Positions 34,001 to 46,500 of a DNA stretch of 64,000 bases are shown here, in pieces; the stretch's first letter is position 1, and each line of letters opens with the position of its first letter. Origin of the DNA: Crocodylus rhombifer (Eukaryota; Chordata; Crocodylia; Crocodylidae); assembly GCA_038503035.1 (NCBI GenBank), contig JAVSML010025536.1:493932-557931 (forward strand), read 5' to 3'. The notes beneath the pieces are model-generated. The model saw only the letters and a program-made list of their open reading frames with translations, was not told where the DNA came from and did not search any database. The position numbers and the translations under genes were made by a program.

Positions 34001-36444
34001 CCCAGGTTTTAAGCGCCAAAATTTTGGGCAGCTTCAGAAAAATCCATTTGACCTTCTGAATGCTCAGCACTCCCTTCCCCTTTCTCTTCCCCTTCCCTCT
34101 CTTTTCATTATCAGCGTGCCTCCCAATTTTCAAAATGAGAGGTCTGTGGCCTCAGTCATGGAAAATACTCTGTTTTGGCTCTATGGGTGTAGGAGTCGGG
34201 CCAGATGTAGGAGTGCCTCTGTGTGCAGCACTTTCAGGACCAAGATCTAAATGGGGAAATTGTGTGCACATAGCCCATACTAGAGAAAGGAAAAATGCCC
34301 CCAGTTTTTTGTATTCTATGAGTAACAAAGGCCAAATCCTGCATTGTTTCCCTCCTGCGGGGATGAGATGAGGGAGGTGGAAGGGATCAGTGCCACATAC
34401 CCACACAAGACAAGAGGTATCCGGCTCTTATAAGGCATGCAGCTGAGCTGCATTGGCTGTGTGTAAACTCCCTGTCCTTTGAAGGGGAGCAGTGCTCACC
34501 GCAGGCTACCATTTGCTGCAGACAAGCTAGTGTGACAGCCAGCTGAGGACCTGGCCGAGGCCTCTGGCTGGCAGATCGTGCCCCCTTGCAGCACTGGTTG
34601 TCACAGTAGCTGCCCCTCTTTCCCAGTGCTCTCTTGAATGTCAGACTGTGATCCTGCCCTGGTGTTGCGTGCGCTAGCAAGAGAGGCTTCCTACCTCCTT
34701 GAATTGCCAGGAGTAAAGGTATGGAACTTGGTTCGACTTAAATTTCTTTTTTTCAGGGCCTTCAAGGATATTTGTGCAAAGTGTTTAATCACAGGCTGAA
34801 GGGCTTAAATCAAGAGCCGCAGTGCTGTACAAAACATTAAACAAACTTGCAGTTGCAAACTGGGGAGTTGAAAGTCTGGACCCCTGATCTTTGAAAGACT
34901 TTCTCACCTGCTTAACTCTGTGACCAGACTTAGATCCCATTGAAGGCAAATTTAGCATGTTTTTTTGCTAGGTCAAAGAGTCACTTTGGAATTTACAATA
35001 CAATCTAAAGTAATCTGAATATTGGGATCCCTGTAGGATTAGCAGATATTAGAAGAATTACATACTCGGAAATGCAAAAAAATGATACCCTTTAGCAGTG
35101 TCACCATTGTCACATATATAGTTGTGTTTCCTTAATTGTAATGATTTTAAAAAAAATGAGGATTATCTTTAAAGATGCAAACAAAATGGGCAATTCACAA
35201 GTAATCCAAAAGCACTATTTACAGCAAGCAGCACCCATATGCACAATACAAACTGCATATGCAGTTTCAAGATTACTATTTTTAAGTGCGTGTTGCACAT
35301 CCTTATCTAACTTGTCCAGTAGATGTAATTTTTTGCAGAATTTGTTCTACAGTTTGGCAGGAAATTTTCCTTTTGCTCAAACAGTTCAGATTTGCCTCTG
35401 CTGTGATTTCCTTCTGACTAAACATTCTCTGAAACATTTTTTGATGCTTCCTAGAATTACTGGCACTGTGATTATGATATCCTGTTGGATGGATACCATG
35501 AAAGCTGCTGGCTTAGGTAACTCTATCTAAAATGTACAGAATGTCACATAAAGCTATTTATTAAAAAAAAAAAAAAAAGAAAGAAGAAAAACTTTAAACT
35601 AATCACAATTTGAAGTGAACTGGGAATGCTTATCCCTGTGTTTTTTCCTTGTGCACAACTTTCCTCAGTACTCTTGTTTAACAGAAATACAATCTCACAC
35701 GCACATTTTCACTTTGATATTAATTAGAAGTCCTTGCATCTGATAAGGCTTGGTTTAGATTGGATAAGCAACTTGCATACTATTTATTTATTATAATGAA
35801 AAAAAAAAAAAAAAGCAAAAAACAAAACCCAGCCAAGGCTCTAAACGCCCTAACACACCTTTTCTCCTGTCCATCATATCTGCAGTGAAGATAAGTTTGA
35901 ATGAAACCTTGCCACTCAATTTTTATGTTCTAGCATTTGCCAAGTGCTCAACCGTGACTCCTCAACTTGTATTTGTGGCACCTGGGGTCGCAAGGTGGTC
36001 CCATCCAGTTATTAGGTAGGCCAAAGACTGCTTAAAATTCCATATTCACATGATATTAGGTGCATTCAGTCCAACATATCCATATGCCTGAATACACTAT
36101 GAGTAGTCTCAGGATCTCTGATCTGAGATCAGTTCAATGAGCCACCTACAAAAGCCCCTCTCCATCCTTCCATCACCTAAGCATATCTTGAGTCTTCTCC
36201 AGAAACTAGCTCAAACAGATACCATTTGCTCTTCTTCCTTTGAGTTTTATTAGAAATGTGTGTGACAGCAAGAAGGCAGTGTTCAGAGTCTATGCAATCC
36301 ACACCAAACTCAGTCCCCTACTGACCCCATATCTCCAGTTCCATCCATCCTATTAAGCTACAAGAACCTATTTTTCCCTAACTTGCTATGAAATGAATCC
36401 TTACAGAAAGAAACAGCATAAGTAATTGGTTCCACTTCATCCTG
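31099..36444. other. Non-coding sequence, mostly featureless
   Basis: No gene is supported in over 5 kb. Simple tracts are T-rich runs near 32940-33010 and A16 runs at about 35563 and 35799. The segment 34150-34700 is moderately GC-rich, with frames on both strands that do not look like proteins. The plus-strand frame 35141-35530 (129 codons) has no recognisable domain, a poor codon pattern and an AT-rich setting. I do not call it a gene. Confidence 0.45.
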
Positions 36445-36600
36445 CTTGTGGGGGGCAGTGGAAGAGCTGCTAAAGTGTCTTGCTACCACTTCAGAGACTT
36501 GAGTTGAAGCCTTGCTTCTGGACTCATGTCAGGGATTCCCTAGTTGACCCAGCTGTAAACGGGTAGCCACCACTAGGACTGGGAAGTGAGAAGCAGCTGG
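36445..36600 (+). mobile_element. Probable tRNA-derived SINE, diverged
   Basis: GGGGGCAGTGGAAGAGCTGC (A-box-like region) and GAGTTGAAGCC (weak B-box match to GGTTCRANNCC) are followed by TTGACCCAGCTGTAAACGGG and TAGCCACCACTAGGACTGGG. The last two resemble the body of a tRNA-headed SINE. The match is partial and the family is not assigned. Chance resemblance cannot be excluded. Confidence 0.45.
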
Positions 36601-38071
36601 ACATCATACTAATCACGTCACCCTTTTATCATCACTGAATCCTATCCAAGACATAAGTAAATGAGACATAAGTAGAGCATCAGCTATGCAATGACCCTTG
36701 GCAGAGGGGTGACTATTACATTTAGGACACAACAGCCCACCAGGTATCGTATTGCCACTTTTGGGCCTGCCGTTGCCCTTCACTTGAGGGGGTCAATTAT
36801 CTCTGGCTCCCAAAAGAGCACCAAGCATCTTAGGTACCCTGGAGACAGTAGATCACAGAGGTCCTGGGGCTTCCAAGGGAAATGATGCAACTTCTAAGCA
36901 TGGCCAGAACACCACCATCTTCAAATGGAGCAGAAACAGCAAGAATGACAGGGAGGGTGTAGTTCCCTGACATCTTTTGCTGCTGGGATGGGGCTGGGGG
37001 AGATAAGGCCTCTGGACAGCTTCATGACAATCCCCTCTTGAAACTTCTGCCTGGAGAAAGAGCTGTAGGCAATCCAGTCCCCTTAAGGTTCCTGGTGGAA
37101 GAGGAAGCTGTAGGGCTTTTACTCCTCTCCCGCTGAAGCTGTCCCTCTAACTTATACGCTAATATTTGAAGGGAAAAAAATCCAAAAGAAAACTCTCGGA
37201 GCTAATTCCAGTCAAACCTACACAACTTTCATACCACTGCCATTGCATCCACATTGGAGATCTGAACTCTACCACTCGTGTTAGGCCAGAAATATGTCCC
37301 TTGTACCTGGTCCAAGCCTGGCAAAACTAGTGGCCTTCAGATCAGACTAGACATTATTTAAGCCTCTTGGGTGTGGGAGTTATTTACTTTAACTATTTTT
37401 ATATGGCATCCATTGTTGTGTTGTCTATGAAGGATAGGACCCCCAATCATTTATCAATTAACGTGTGGACTTTGTGCTGTTAGAAGCCATATGGTCTGAA
37501 ATGAATCTCAAAAATACCCAAGGCTTGACCGCCACTTCCTTACTCAAGCTTCACCCCATCAATTTCTGAATGTGTCAAAGTTATGGGGGGAGGGAGTAAA
37601 TGTCATATAAAGCGATGGGGAACAAGGACCAAAATTAGGGACCAACACTGACTATCATTTTAGAGGGAGTGAGTGCATTTTACTACCTTCTTTTAGCTGT
37701 TTCAACTTCTACAAAACCTATTTTCTTGCGGGTTTTTTCCCCTTCAAATATATTGCTACAGACTTCAACAATATCTCTGCCAAAAAGGAAAACTCCTTGA
37801 ACCTTGACTTTCTGTCCTACTAAAGATAATGAGACAACTACTTAAACTGCATTTAAAAAGTGCTGAGTAGTTCGACTCAATGCCTAATGATGTTACTCAG
37901 CTTGTCGGCATCTGATTGACACTAAAAGTAATAAATTAGAACAGAAAATGATTTTACAAGATCCCTAGGATGACAGACAGGCTAAGTGTAATATCCTCTA
38001 TTACAGTTGTCACTGGATTTTATATAGTTTAGATCTGAACAGCCAGACAGGAAAGTGGTACAATTTCACGG
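36601..38071. other. Non-coding sequence, nothing recognised
   Basis: No supported gene, RNA or repeat family. Confidence 0.5.
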
Positions 38072-38155
38072 GCTAGATCCTCAGCAGGCGCAAAGCGTCA
38101 TAAATCCACTGAAGTCAAAGAAGTTACACTGATTTATACTGGCTGAGGATCTGTC
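38072..38155. repeat. Foldback repeat, about 84 bp
   Basis: The perfect 11-base inverted ends AGATCCTCAGC (38075-38085) and GCTGAGGATCT (38142-38152) enclose TCCACTGAAGTCAAAGAAGT, then TACACTGATTTATACTGG. The design (CTCAGC, then a GTCAATGG-like centre, then TTTATACxxGCTGAG) recurs in amniote genomes as a palindromic ancient repeat. The family name is not known to me. Confidence 0.7.
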
Positions 38156-40445
38156 TCTATATTTTTATACCTGCTTCCACTCAAGTATGGGAAATTAATA
38201 CAGCTGTTTTCCGATACAAAAATTGGACAGGAAAAGCCAGAGACCTTAAAAGTGAGACATGCTGAAGACTGACATCTTGGTGGCATTTGTTTCTCTTAAG
38301 AAAGAAAAAAAAAAAATCAGCATCCGGAGGACAGCAATGCAGATTTGGTAGGCAGCTCTCATTTGATGGAATCCCACTGTAAATCTGCAGCTCTGGAGGC
38401 ACTTTCCCAATCATTAGCAAACATCAGAATCCTTTGTAACAAGTCAGGATGTGTTAAAAGACAAAAAGGCAAGCATGAAGACACTTCACCAATCTCAAAA
38501 AGCGGCATTATTGTTTGGGGCCAAAGAAAAGAAGAAATGAACACATCTTGGAGCCTTACCCCTCGGCATCCTATTAGCCTCGACAGAAATGGGAAGGGGA
38601 AAAAAACAAACAAACTTTTTTTTAAAGAAGAAAACAAGCTATGAAATAAAGTCCCTCCAAGTCAGGTTTATTTTAGGCTCCAGAATCACCGTGGATGATT
38701 TTAATTCTGATTCACTCAATGAGCTCTTCTAATGCAATGATTTTCTCCATGGAGGACCTTAACCACAGTGGCCATTTGCAGCTGGTGATTATTTTTTTTT
38801 TTTTTTTGGTATAAATAATTTATAAAGCCACTGCACACTTATACTTTTACACTGAGAGAAAGGGAGGGTGGGGGTGGCAGAGAGAACAGAATTGCATCTT
38901 AAACTCTATTTACAAATTTACCTTGGCAGGCCCTCTTGCTGCCAATAGGAAACCATGTTGCATATTTAATTTGCTCTTTTGTTACGACGGGGCTTAGGTT
39001 AGTTAATTTCAATTTTCGATTTCAAAAGCCATCAAATATGGCTCAGATGAGAAATCAATTTTTCTCAGCTGCCTCTGTTTTTGTGATGGGGAGGTTTCTC
39101 ATTGGCTGAAGGTTTGCCATGTGACATGGCAAGAGATTAGTTCACTAGACCCCGTGTTTCAGCCACCTCAATTACTGGCTGCCTCTTGTAATTTAGCCTT
39201 ATAACACCTAATTTCAAGATAGAACTCATATTTAATTCATGAAAGCTTCCACAAGAGTAATTGTGAAATAAATTGCCATAGAAAATATCCATTTGTGACT
39301 CATTTTAATTTTGTATGCTAGCAGCATGCTATTTGTTCTACTTGTTTAACACTTTAGCACAAACATATTTTATATTGAACTTTATGGACTGTTAATAGGT
39401 TATTATTTTTCACTATTTCCCCCCACACACTATTAAATGTCCCTCTCCTTTGCAAAAACTCGGAGTCTAGTAACATTTAAATAGACTGCTAAATAACAGG
39501 AACTTATAATCTCCTAATTATTGAATGGATTGTTATGATCTGCTCATAACTTTAAAAGTAGCAGATAAAATCACAAGTGATGGCTTGTAAATGCTAGTTA
39601 GATGACAAGGATCATTTAAAGGGCCAAGGAACAAATACAGTTTAATTTCTGTACCGTTTTAAACAAAGCCATTCATTACACGCAGTGATGTTTCACGATA
39701 ACATTGGTATATATTTTTAAATTCTTTAACCCAAATAAATGTTTCCACTGTATACACACCATTTCGTCCTTTTCCTCCCTGTTGCTATGACAACAAGGTG
39801 GGTGAGGCCTCCTCAACTGCCAAACTCAGCTGTCATCCCTTCACCCTAAAAGCCTTATAATTGCTTTTATTTGCATACGACAATTAGGCAGGATGGCTCA
39901 CAGCAAGAAAACCAACCTTTCTCTCCCCCAGTGCACACAACGCCAGGCTGTAATTTATAAAAGATACACGCCATGTGGTGGAGCACTAAAATAGAGTGAT
40001 GAGTCCTTTCATCTGATTGTAAGCCATTAACAAAAGAAAACATCCCCTTTCAGGCTGTAAAAAATGCCTATCTGGTGTGAACCTGGAAAAAAAAAAAAAG
40101 TTTTGCCTCCTCCATACAGACCCTTCACATTCATTATCACATTGAGCTCAGAGAAGAAAAAAAAAAGAAAAAGAAAAAAAGAAAATGAAAAAGAAAGAGT
40201 TTGATTGAAAGAGTTACATTTTTGTGCTTTATGAATAATGGAGTGCAAATAAAATCCACGATATGACACGATATCCAGGTTTGGGTTATTCTATTACATC
40301 AGATGCTGATGCCAAGCTGCCATAGTCATGGCTACCCAGTCTGCTGAAATCATGGCATGGGTTGCCACTTAGGTTTCATGAAGGCTGAGGAGAAGCTAAA
40401 AGCTCAGTGCGGTTCATGGCTCTGGTTCAAGAAAATATCCCTATT
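38156..40445. other. Repeat-poor AT-rich interval, candidate regulatory DNA
   Basis: No interspersed repeat is recognised from about 38650 to 40070. Motifs include a 19-base palindrome TTGCCATGTGACATGGCAA (39114-39132), an octamer ATTTGCAT (39869-39876) beside ACAATTAG, and several TAATT homeodomain-type cores. A purine tract lies at 40150-40199. The overlapping opposite frames near 38345-38644 are not convincing. Enhancer content is inference only. Confidence 0.35.
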
Positions 40446-40512
40446 CAGTAAAAAAAAAAAACTTAAGCACTGGCTTAAAATTAAGCACATCTGCTTACGT
40501 GCTCAACTAACC
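40446..40512. repeat. Foldback repeat fragment (TTAAGCAC type)
   Basis: ACTTAAGCACTGGCTTAAAA, then TTAAGCACATCTGCTTACGT, then GCTCAACT, repeats the TTAAGCAC...GCTTAA theme of the foldback at 18,148-18,258. The flanking A11 run is simple sequence. Confidence 0.55.
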
Positions 40513-43500
40513 TGAAGGTCTAACTGTACACATAGATTAATATTACAGTGAAGAAAGTTGGGCAATCTTTTTTTTTTTTTAATATTGTATACTTTTGCTA
40601 GGATGATACTAGTTTTCACTGTTGCAACTAAGGAACTATTCTTCCGTGTACCATACCTCAACAGCTCTGAGGAAACGACTTATGCAACTTCAATCTAGGC
40701 AGTTTCTCCTTGCTTTCACTCTTCTTTTGGAAATTCTTCATGCAACCGTTGAAATACTTGAGCTTCTCCTGTTCTTAAATATCCCTGTTCCAGCCATGAA
40801 CAAAAACCCCTTTTCTCCAGCCTATTCCGCAGCCCCAACTATGCACACGGTGATCAGTAAAAACAGAGCATGTCAAATGTCTCAGAAGACGTTTCTGCAG
40901 GCCTCGGCACAAGGACTGAATATCAGGAAATTGGGAAGTCATTTGCAATACATTACTTTGTGGTTAGTACAGTTTGATCAACACCCCCCCCCCAACTAAT
41001 ACTATTAAGGAGTATAGGAGCAGTCAAACTTTTATACCTCTTATGCTTGCCTTGGTCGGGGTGTGCCCCCAGAAATCAAAGCAATAAAACTATCAGGATT
41101 AAACTTTTGGCAACTTTTAGTGAGGGCTGATTTCACTCTTTTCCACCAATTACCCCCTGGATCTCAGGGTGACTGGGGAACATGGGAGGGAAAAGTGTGT
41201 CAAAAAGATAATTTGGAGTGACCCCTTTCTCAGCCTAGTTTACAGGGGCATAACAAGGCATCTGGGCTCAATTGCTTTAGTCCTGTCTTCTTCAAGTCTG
41301 TTTTTGGCAAAGAGGCTTCAGATTTTGAATCCTTCTCAGAGCCACTGTCCTGAACAACACCAGCCAGCCACAAAGACCAGGACAAGACTTCCAAAAACAA
41401 AGTCCAATGTTCACCAGTACATGGAGCAAAGGACTGGAAATATAACCTCAGATTTACAAATCCCTTCATACAAACTTGAACTGCCAAGTGATCATGACCG
41501 TCCAAGATACTCTGGGATTGGAGTTTGGGACTGGGGTTGGCCTTCATTTCCAACTATGCCACTGAGTTTAAACTAACCTAACCTTCCTGCCTCTCACTTT
41601 ACAATTAGGTTAAAAAGTTAGCAAAGTTTGGGTTTTTTTGGGAACCCAGAGTACTGGATCGCACTTGAGGCTCGTCTGTTATTTAACAGTCTTCGCAATA
41701 CAATCTTCTAATGCAATTATTGTTATTTCATTGGTATAAAAGATATTGTTAACTCCTCTCCCCCTGCCCCACAAAATACCCTTGTCTCTTGCATAGGCCC
41801 AGACCATAGTTGCTGGAACACTACCCCAACCCTTGTACAACAGTTGAAAAGTTACATTGGGACTTCACTGAGTTAGTCACAAGGTTACAGCAATCACAGA
41901 TGGGAAAACACATAACTGAGCATGCAGTCCATTTCCTCGTTAGCTCGGGATTGTTCCCAAATGCGGTTTTTCCAACAGTTAGTCCATTCTTATCTTTCAA
42001 GATCCAAGTACTGAGTGCATCTTCCCCTGGCAAAATATCCCACTGGCTAATACCTTTCCAACTCATGTCTCTTCACCCTAAATTTCAGCCCACTATTAAT
42101 CCAACCCCATCTTTCATCCCAAATATTTTCCTAAACCTCCTTTAGTGTCCTCTTCCCAATCTCAGTGCTTGCAAAGCACTTGCAATTCTTAAATAAAGGT
42201 ATTATGTGGGTGCAAAGGATTACTCCCCACTACATTTGTTCTACATAAAAATAGAAGAGCCTATACCTGTTTCCCTCTGAAATAAATATGAATCCTTATT
42301 GTTGATTTCAATGGAAGAAATACATGACCCCATAACAGAAAAGAAAAATCTCCCCGTATATTTTATTTTAAAAAAAACCCAAACCACTGATGAATTGAAT
42401 AATATGAATATTTCGAGTCAAATTCTACCCTGGAATGAGTAGGTCCAATGTGCATTTCGGTGTCATCTGGCCTGAGGGCTCCAGGCCTGAATATGGCCCC
42501 CTATTTTCATAACCGCATTTTTGTGACTGAGAAGTTAAAAAGCTGACCATAAAAGCATGTTGTGAAAGTAGAAGCAATCTATGCTAAATACCTTAGGATC
42601 AGAAGAAAATATTATTTCCTGGTTCATAAAAAATGCATGTCCTACTTATGTGTTAGGGTTTTAGGACATTTCTTTCGAGTAAAATCTGGATTTTTTGCTG
42701 TGGGCTTAATTCATCCACAGCACCCAGAAACACAGTTTTCTAATGGGTGGAAGGAGACATGGCAAGCAGAGTTGGGGAGCTGCATCTGGTTGTATTACAT
42801 TGCGTTGCTCACCCTGTGCAAAACTCAAAGTCAACGAAAGAAAAGCAAACCACAAACACTTCAGCAAAGGGGAAAATTTACAAGATGAAGCTTCCTGAGG
42901 ACAAACCTTGCATGCACGGTGACCATTTGCATGGATTTTGTGTCAGCATAGGACTCAATTAAAACACTCATAGGACAATCACAGGAGCACGGCCCATTCA
43001 AGAATCACAGCTTAATAAACACCCTCAGCCTGGAAATCCAACGAGCCAAACACTCTCTGATTTCCACAGGAGGAAAGCTACAGATGCTCCGCTGATGTTA
43101 GCCCAGGTTTAACGCAATGGAGAGCAGAGTTTTGTGCTAAAAGCGCAGACAGGATTGCATACAATATTGTAACCGCTTTTCAGCACATACCGGTTTCAGA
43201 GTTTCTAACACTGCTGTTTTTCTACACAGACTTTTCCTTTTACAAATGCACCAATAGAAAGCACATAGAAAAACATATGAAAAAAAACACATGAAAGGTC
43301 AGGGAAGAGGGGTGTGTTGGCCAAGGGGGAGCCGAATTCCCCTTCATTTTATCATTCAGTTGTCAAAGGAGCAACGCAGCTGAAGATGGTAATGTTGCAG
43401 TGCTGCTCTACATTTTAGGTCCTCTTGTTCCTCCTGGCTTTATCTGGGACTCATTTTTGATGGCCCCAAACTATTAGTTTAAGCAGCTGAAAGTGAATCC

Positions 43501-46500
43501 TTTGCACCCACCGTTTAATCCATTAGATACAAAAGTGCCTCTTTGCGCCAGAAAGTCAGAAGATAAAAAACAGATATTGAATTGGCCTCAATTGTGGAGG
43601 AAAAATAACAGTGCTCTCAGTGACTGTTACCTGAAAAAAAAAAAAATTGGAAGCAACTCTCTGAAAACCTGCTAATATCCTTACCTATACCCAATATGCC
43701 TGAATGGGTATGAAAAGAAATGATACTTTTTGCCTAAATAAGTTTTACAGGAATAGGCCTAGGCTGGCTCTATGTTCCCACCTCTCTACATACCAGTTGC
43801 CACTTCATACGGTTAATCCCTGAAGACATGAGCAATAGCACGCTGGTCATGCAAGCTATAAACTAGCACATGTGACTGCTTTGAACTCCATGTATAAATT
43901 TAACTGTACGGAAAGCTCCAAGTGTTACACTGCACACACGTCTCTCAGGAAGTAGAAAGAACCGGTTTCAACGTATAACAGCAAAGCACTGGATTTTACA
44001 TCAATGGAGGCAGGATCAGGCCCTCATGCCACACGTAGTCTGATGTCCTGATGTGACATTTCGCACAAGAAAAATACCACGGTACATAACCTTCTCTCCA
44101 CATGCAGTACTGCAGCTGCACCCTACTTTTAATCTACCTCATTCCATGAGCCGTTTTGCCTTTTATTTCCAATAAAAGGAAGACGACACACTTGGCATGA
44201 ACTCTTTAAGTTTTAAATGAAGCCTCCTGTGTGCTAATATTAGAGGGACATTAATAATAAATTTGGAAGCAGGCAACTCTACGCTGATTCCTGACGTGGT
44301 TTTGTACCGCAGACACTAGAACTTGAACTGCAGAGTTTGACACTGACACTTTTTAGGGAACAAAGTCTCTCTCCTCCTACGTCCTCCACCCCGCAATTCA
44401 AATCTCATCTGAGAAGTGCTGAAATGAAGCTGTCACTCAGGCCTGCTCAGGGACCTGTCAGCAAAACATTGAGCCTTTTCATTTTGATGGGTCAGCCTGC
44501 AATCCCCTTGAAAGAGAAGTCCGTGCCACTGTGGTTTTTCTTTCTGCAGGAATTCTGAATTCTAATGAAACTCCAAATCGCTCAATAAAGGCAGGGGCAC
44601 GGGGAAGTAATCCAACCCAGATCGGAGTGAAATTTGTATTTTATCTTTCCCCCCACCCCCCAGCCCATTATTCTAATAGCTTAGGTGGTTCACAAAAGGT
44701 TGGGTTTTTTGCAGGGCAGGCGCTAAAGGAATGAGGTGTCCTTTGTCTTGATGCTACACTAAGATTAGGTAGCGGCTCTCTGAAAATGAAAGGGCATGGC
44801 TCAAATTTTCTTGGGTAAATATCCATCCACCTATTGCAGTTTGCACCTACAGTGCTACATCTATCTCTAATGTGCGACTGTGCTGAGACAGAGAGAAAAT
44901 TTCACATTAGCATTCTCTCTTTCTTCCCCCAGAAGCGACAGTCTTTCATTAACACTGCATAAACCTTTTGCAAGCCAAAAAGGGAAACCTTACTTCCATT
45001 CCACCCACCCCCAACTTTTCCACCCAAGATTAGTCCCTGCTTATGGGAGATTTAGGAAGGCCAGGGGAGAGAAGGGGAGAAAATAATAATTTATGTGATA
45101 GGTTGATGTATTCTCTTTAAAGTGGTTTTATTAACACACGTGTTTTATGGTTTTAAAATATGTATGAATTCAGTAGCCCTTTTATGTTTGCTGCCACTGA
45201 AGACTTTGTTTATTTTAACAGGGAGATAATTGTATTTTGCTAACTGTTTTAAACTGGAATCATTAAAGAAGATATAGGCAGCTTGAACAGTGATAGAATT
45301 TATGGCATGGTCTATGATATAGATTTTCATCTCATTCATTGTATATGGGTTAGCTAAAGAGTGTTCCTAATCATTTTATTTATACAGTCTTCTCCTTCTC
45401 TCTGTGGTGCACAATCATTTCAAATACAATTAATGCAATTAAATACACAATCAAATGGATTAAAAAGCCAAATACTTTGGCAGTAAGGAAAAAAGTGCAG
45501 CACCCTTTCCTGCTCAGTTATATGCATGGAATACATTACATGTGAAAAGAAAATACGTCCCATTAGAACAGCATTAGATGGACCTGGAAAAATATCAATT
45601 GGTATGGAGAAAGATCGCATAGTAGATTGTTTCTGGATATAAAACTACTCTCTCTCGGGTGTGCCAACGTAAATATATCAATTAGTAAGTATATCAGTGC
45701 TAATGGCACAGTGGCTAAGTGTTACCTAGCTCTCTTCATCATCTGGTTAACCTGCAAGCGTGCCCGATCAGTAATGTCCCAACAATGCTACAGCAACCCT
45801 CCCACCCTATAATTATGTTTGTGTTATTCAATCTTGCAGAATCACCATCTTCAGACTCTCACCCTTTCTCTGTGAGACATGACCCTAAACATCTCATCTT
45901 CCTTTGCTCTCTCTGTCCGAAGAGAATCCATTATAACCCCAGGTGATGAAAAGCCCAGATATTATTATGTAGCATGCAGCACACAAAAACACATGTATGT
46001 GTGGTGGGGGCGGGGAAAAAGAAACCGTGTAAGTATAGCTCTCTCTACTCTTTTCTTCAGCATTGTGATAAAACTTTGAGGCCAACAAAAGTGTAAAATA
46101 TAATTTTCCCAAATGGTGACCTTCCGGGATTTTTTTTTCATCCGCTTGATTGGCATACATCTCCATGGGGAATTGTTATAATAGACCCTTAACTCTACCT
46201 TCACTGACAGAGGCTGCTAAATAGGCTCTTTCCTCACTCTGCTATACCTCAATATAGCACTATAGGTAGCTGGTATGATCACCTTGTGTCCCGACGCGGT
46301 GCTATATCTAGACATTCAGGGATGAGTTAAAAGGGTGGTACATGCAGATTCCTTCCTTTTATCAGCCTATTTGATATCACTTTTCTCTCCCCATTGTTGG
46401 TGTTAAAAAAAAAAAAAAATCAGTCGCAAATGTCTCAGCTTTTGACTTGGTTTCAGATGATGCCTTTGCGTTACTAAGCTCAGTGCTGCCTACAATAAAC

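Noticed and set aside
35141..35530. 129-codon plus-strand frame
   Set aside because: No recognisable domain and AT-rich surroundings. It starts in a poly-A-like stretch and has no neighbouring exons.
45700..45740. A-box-like TGGCACAGTGGCTAAG as another tRNA or SINE
   Set aside because: No B box at the right distance and no recognisable SINE body.
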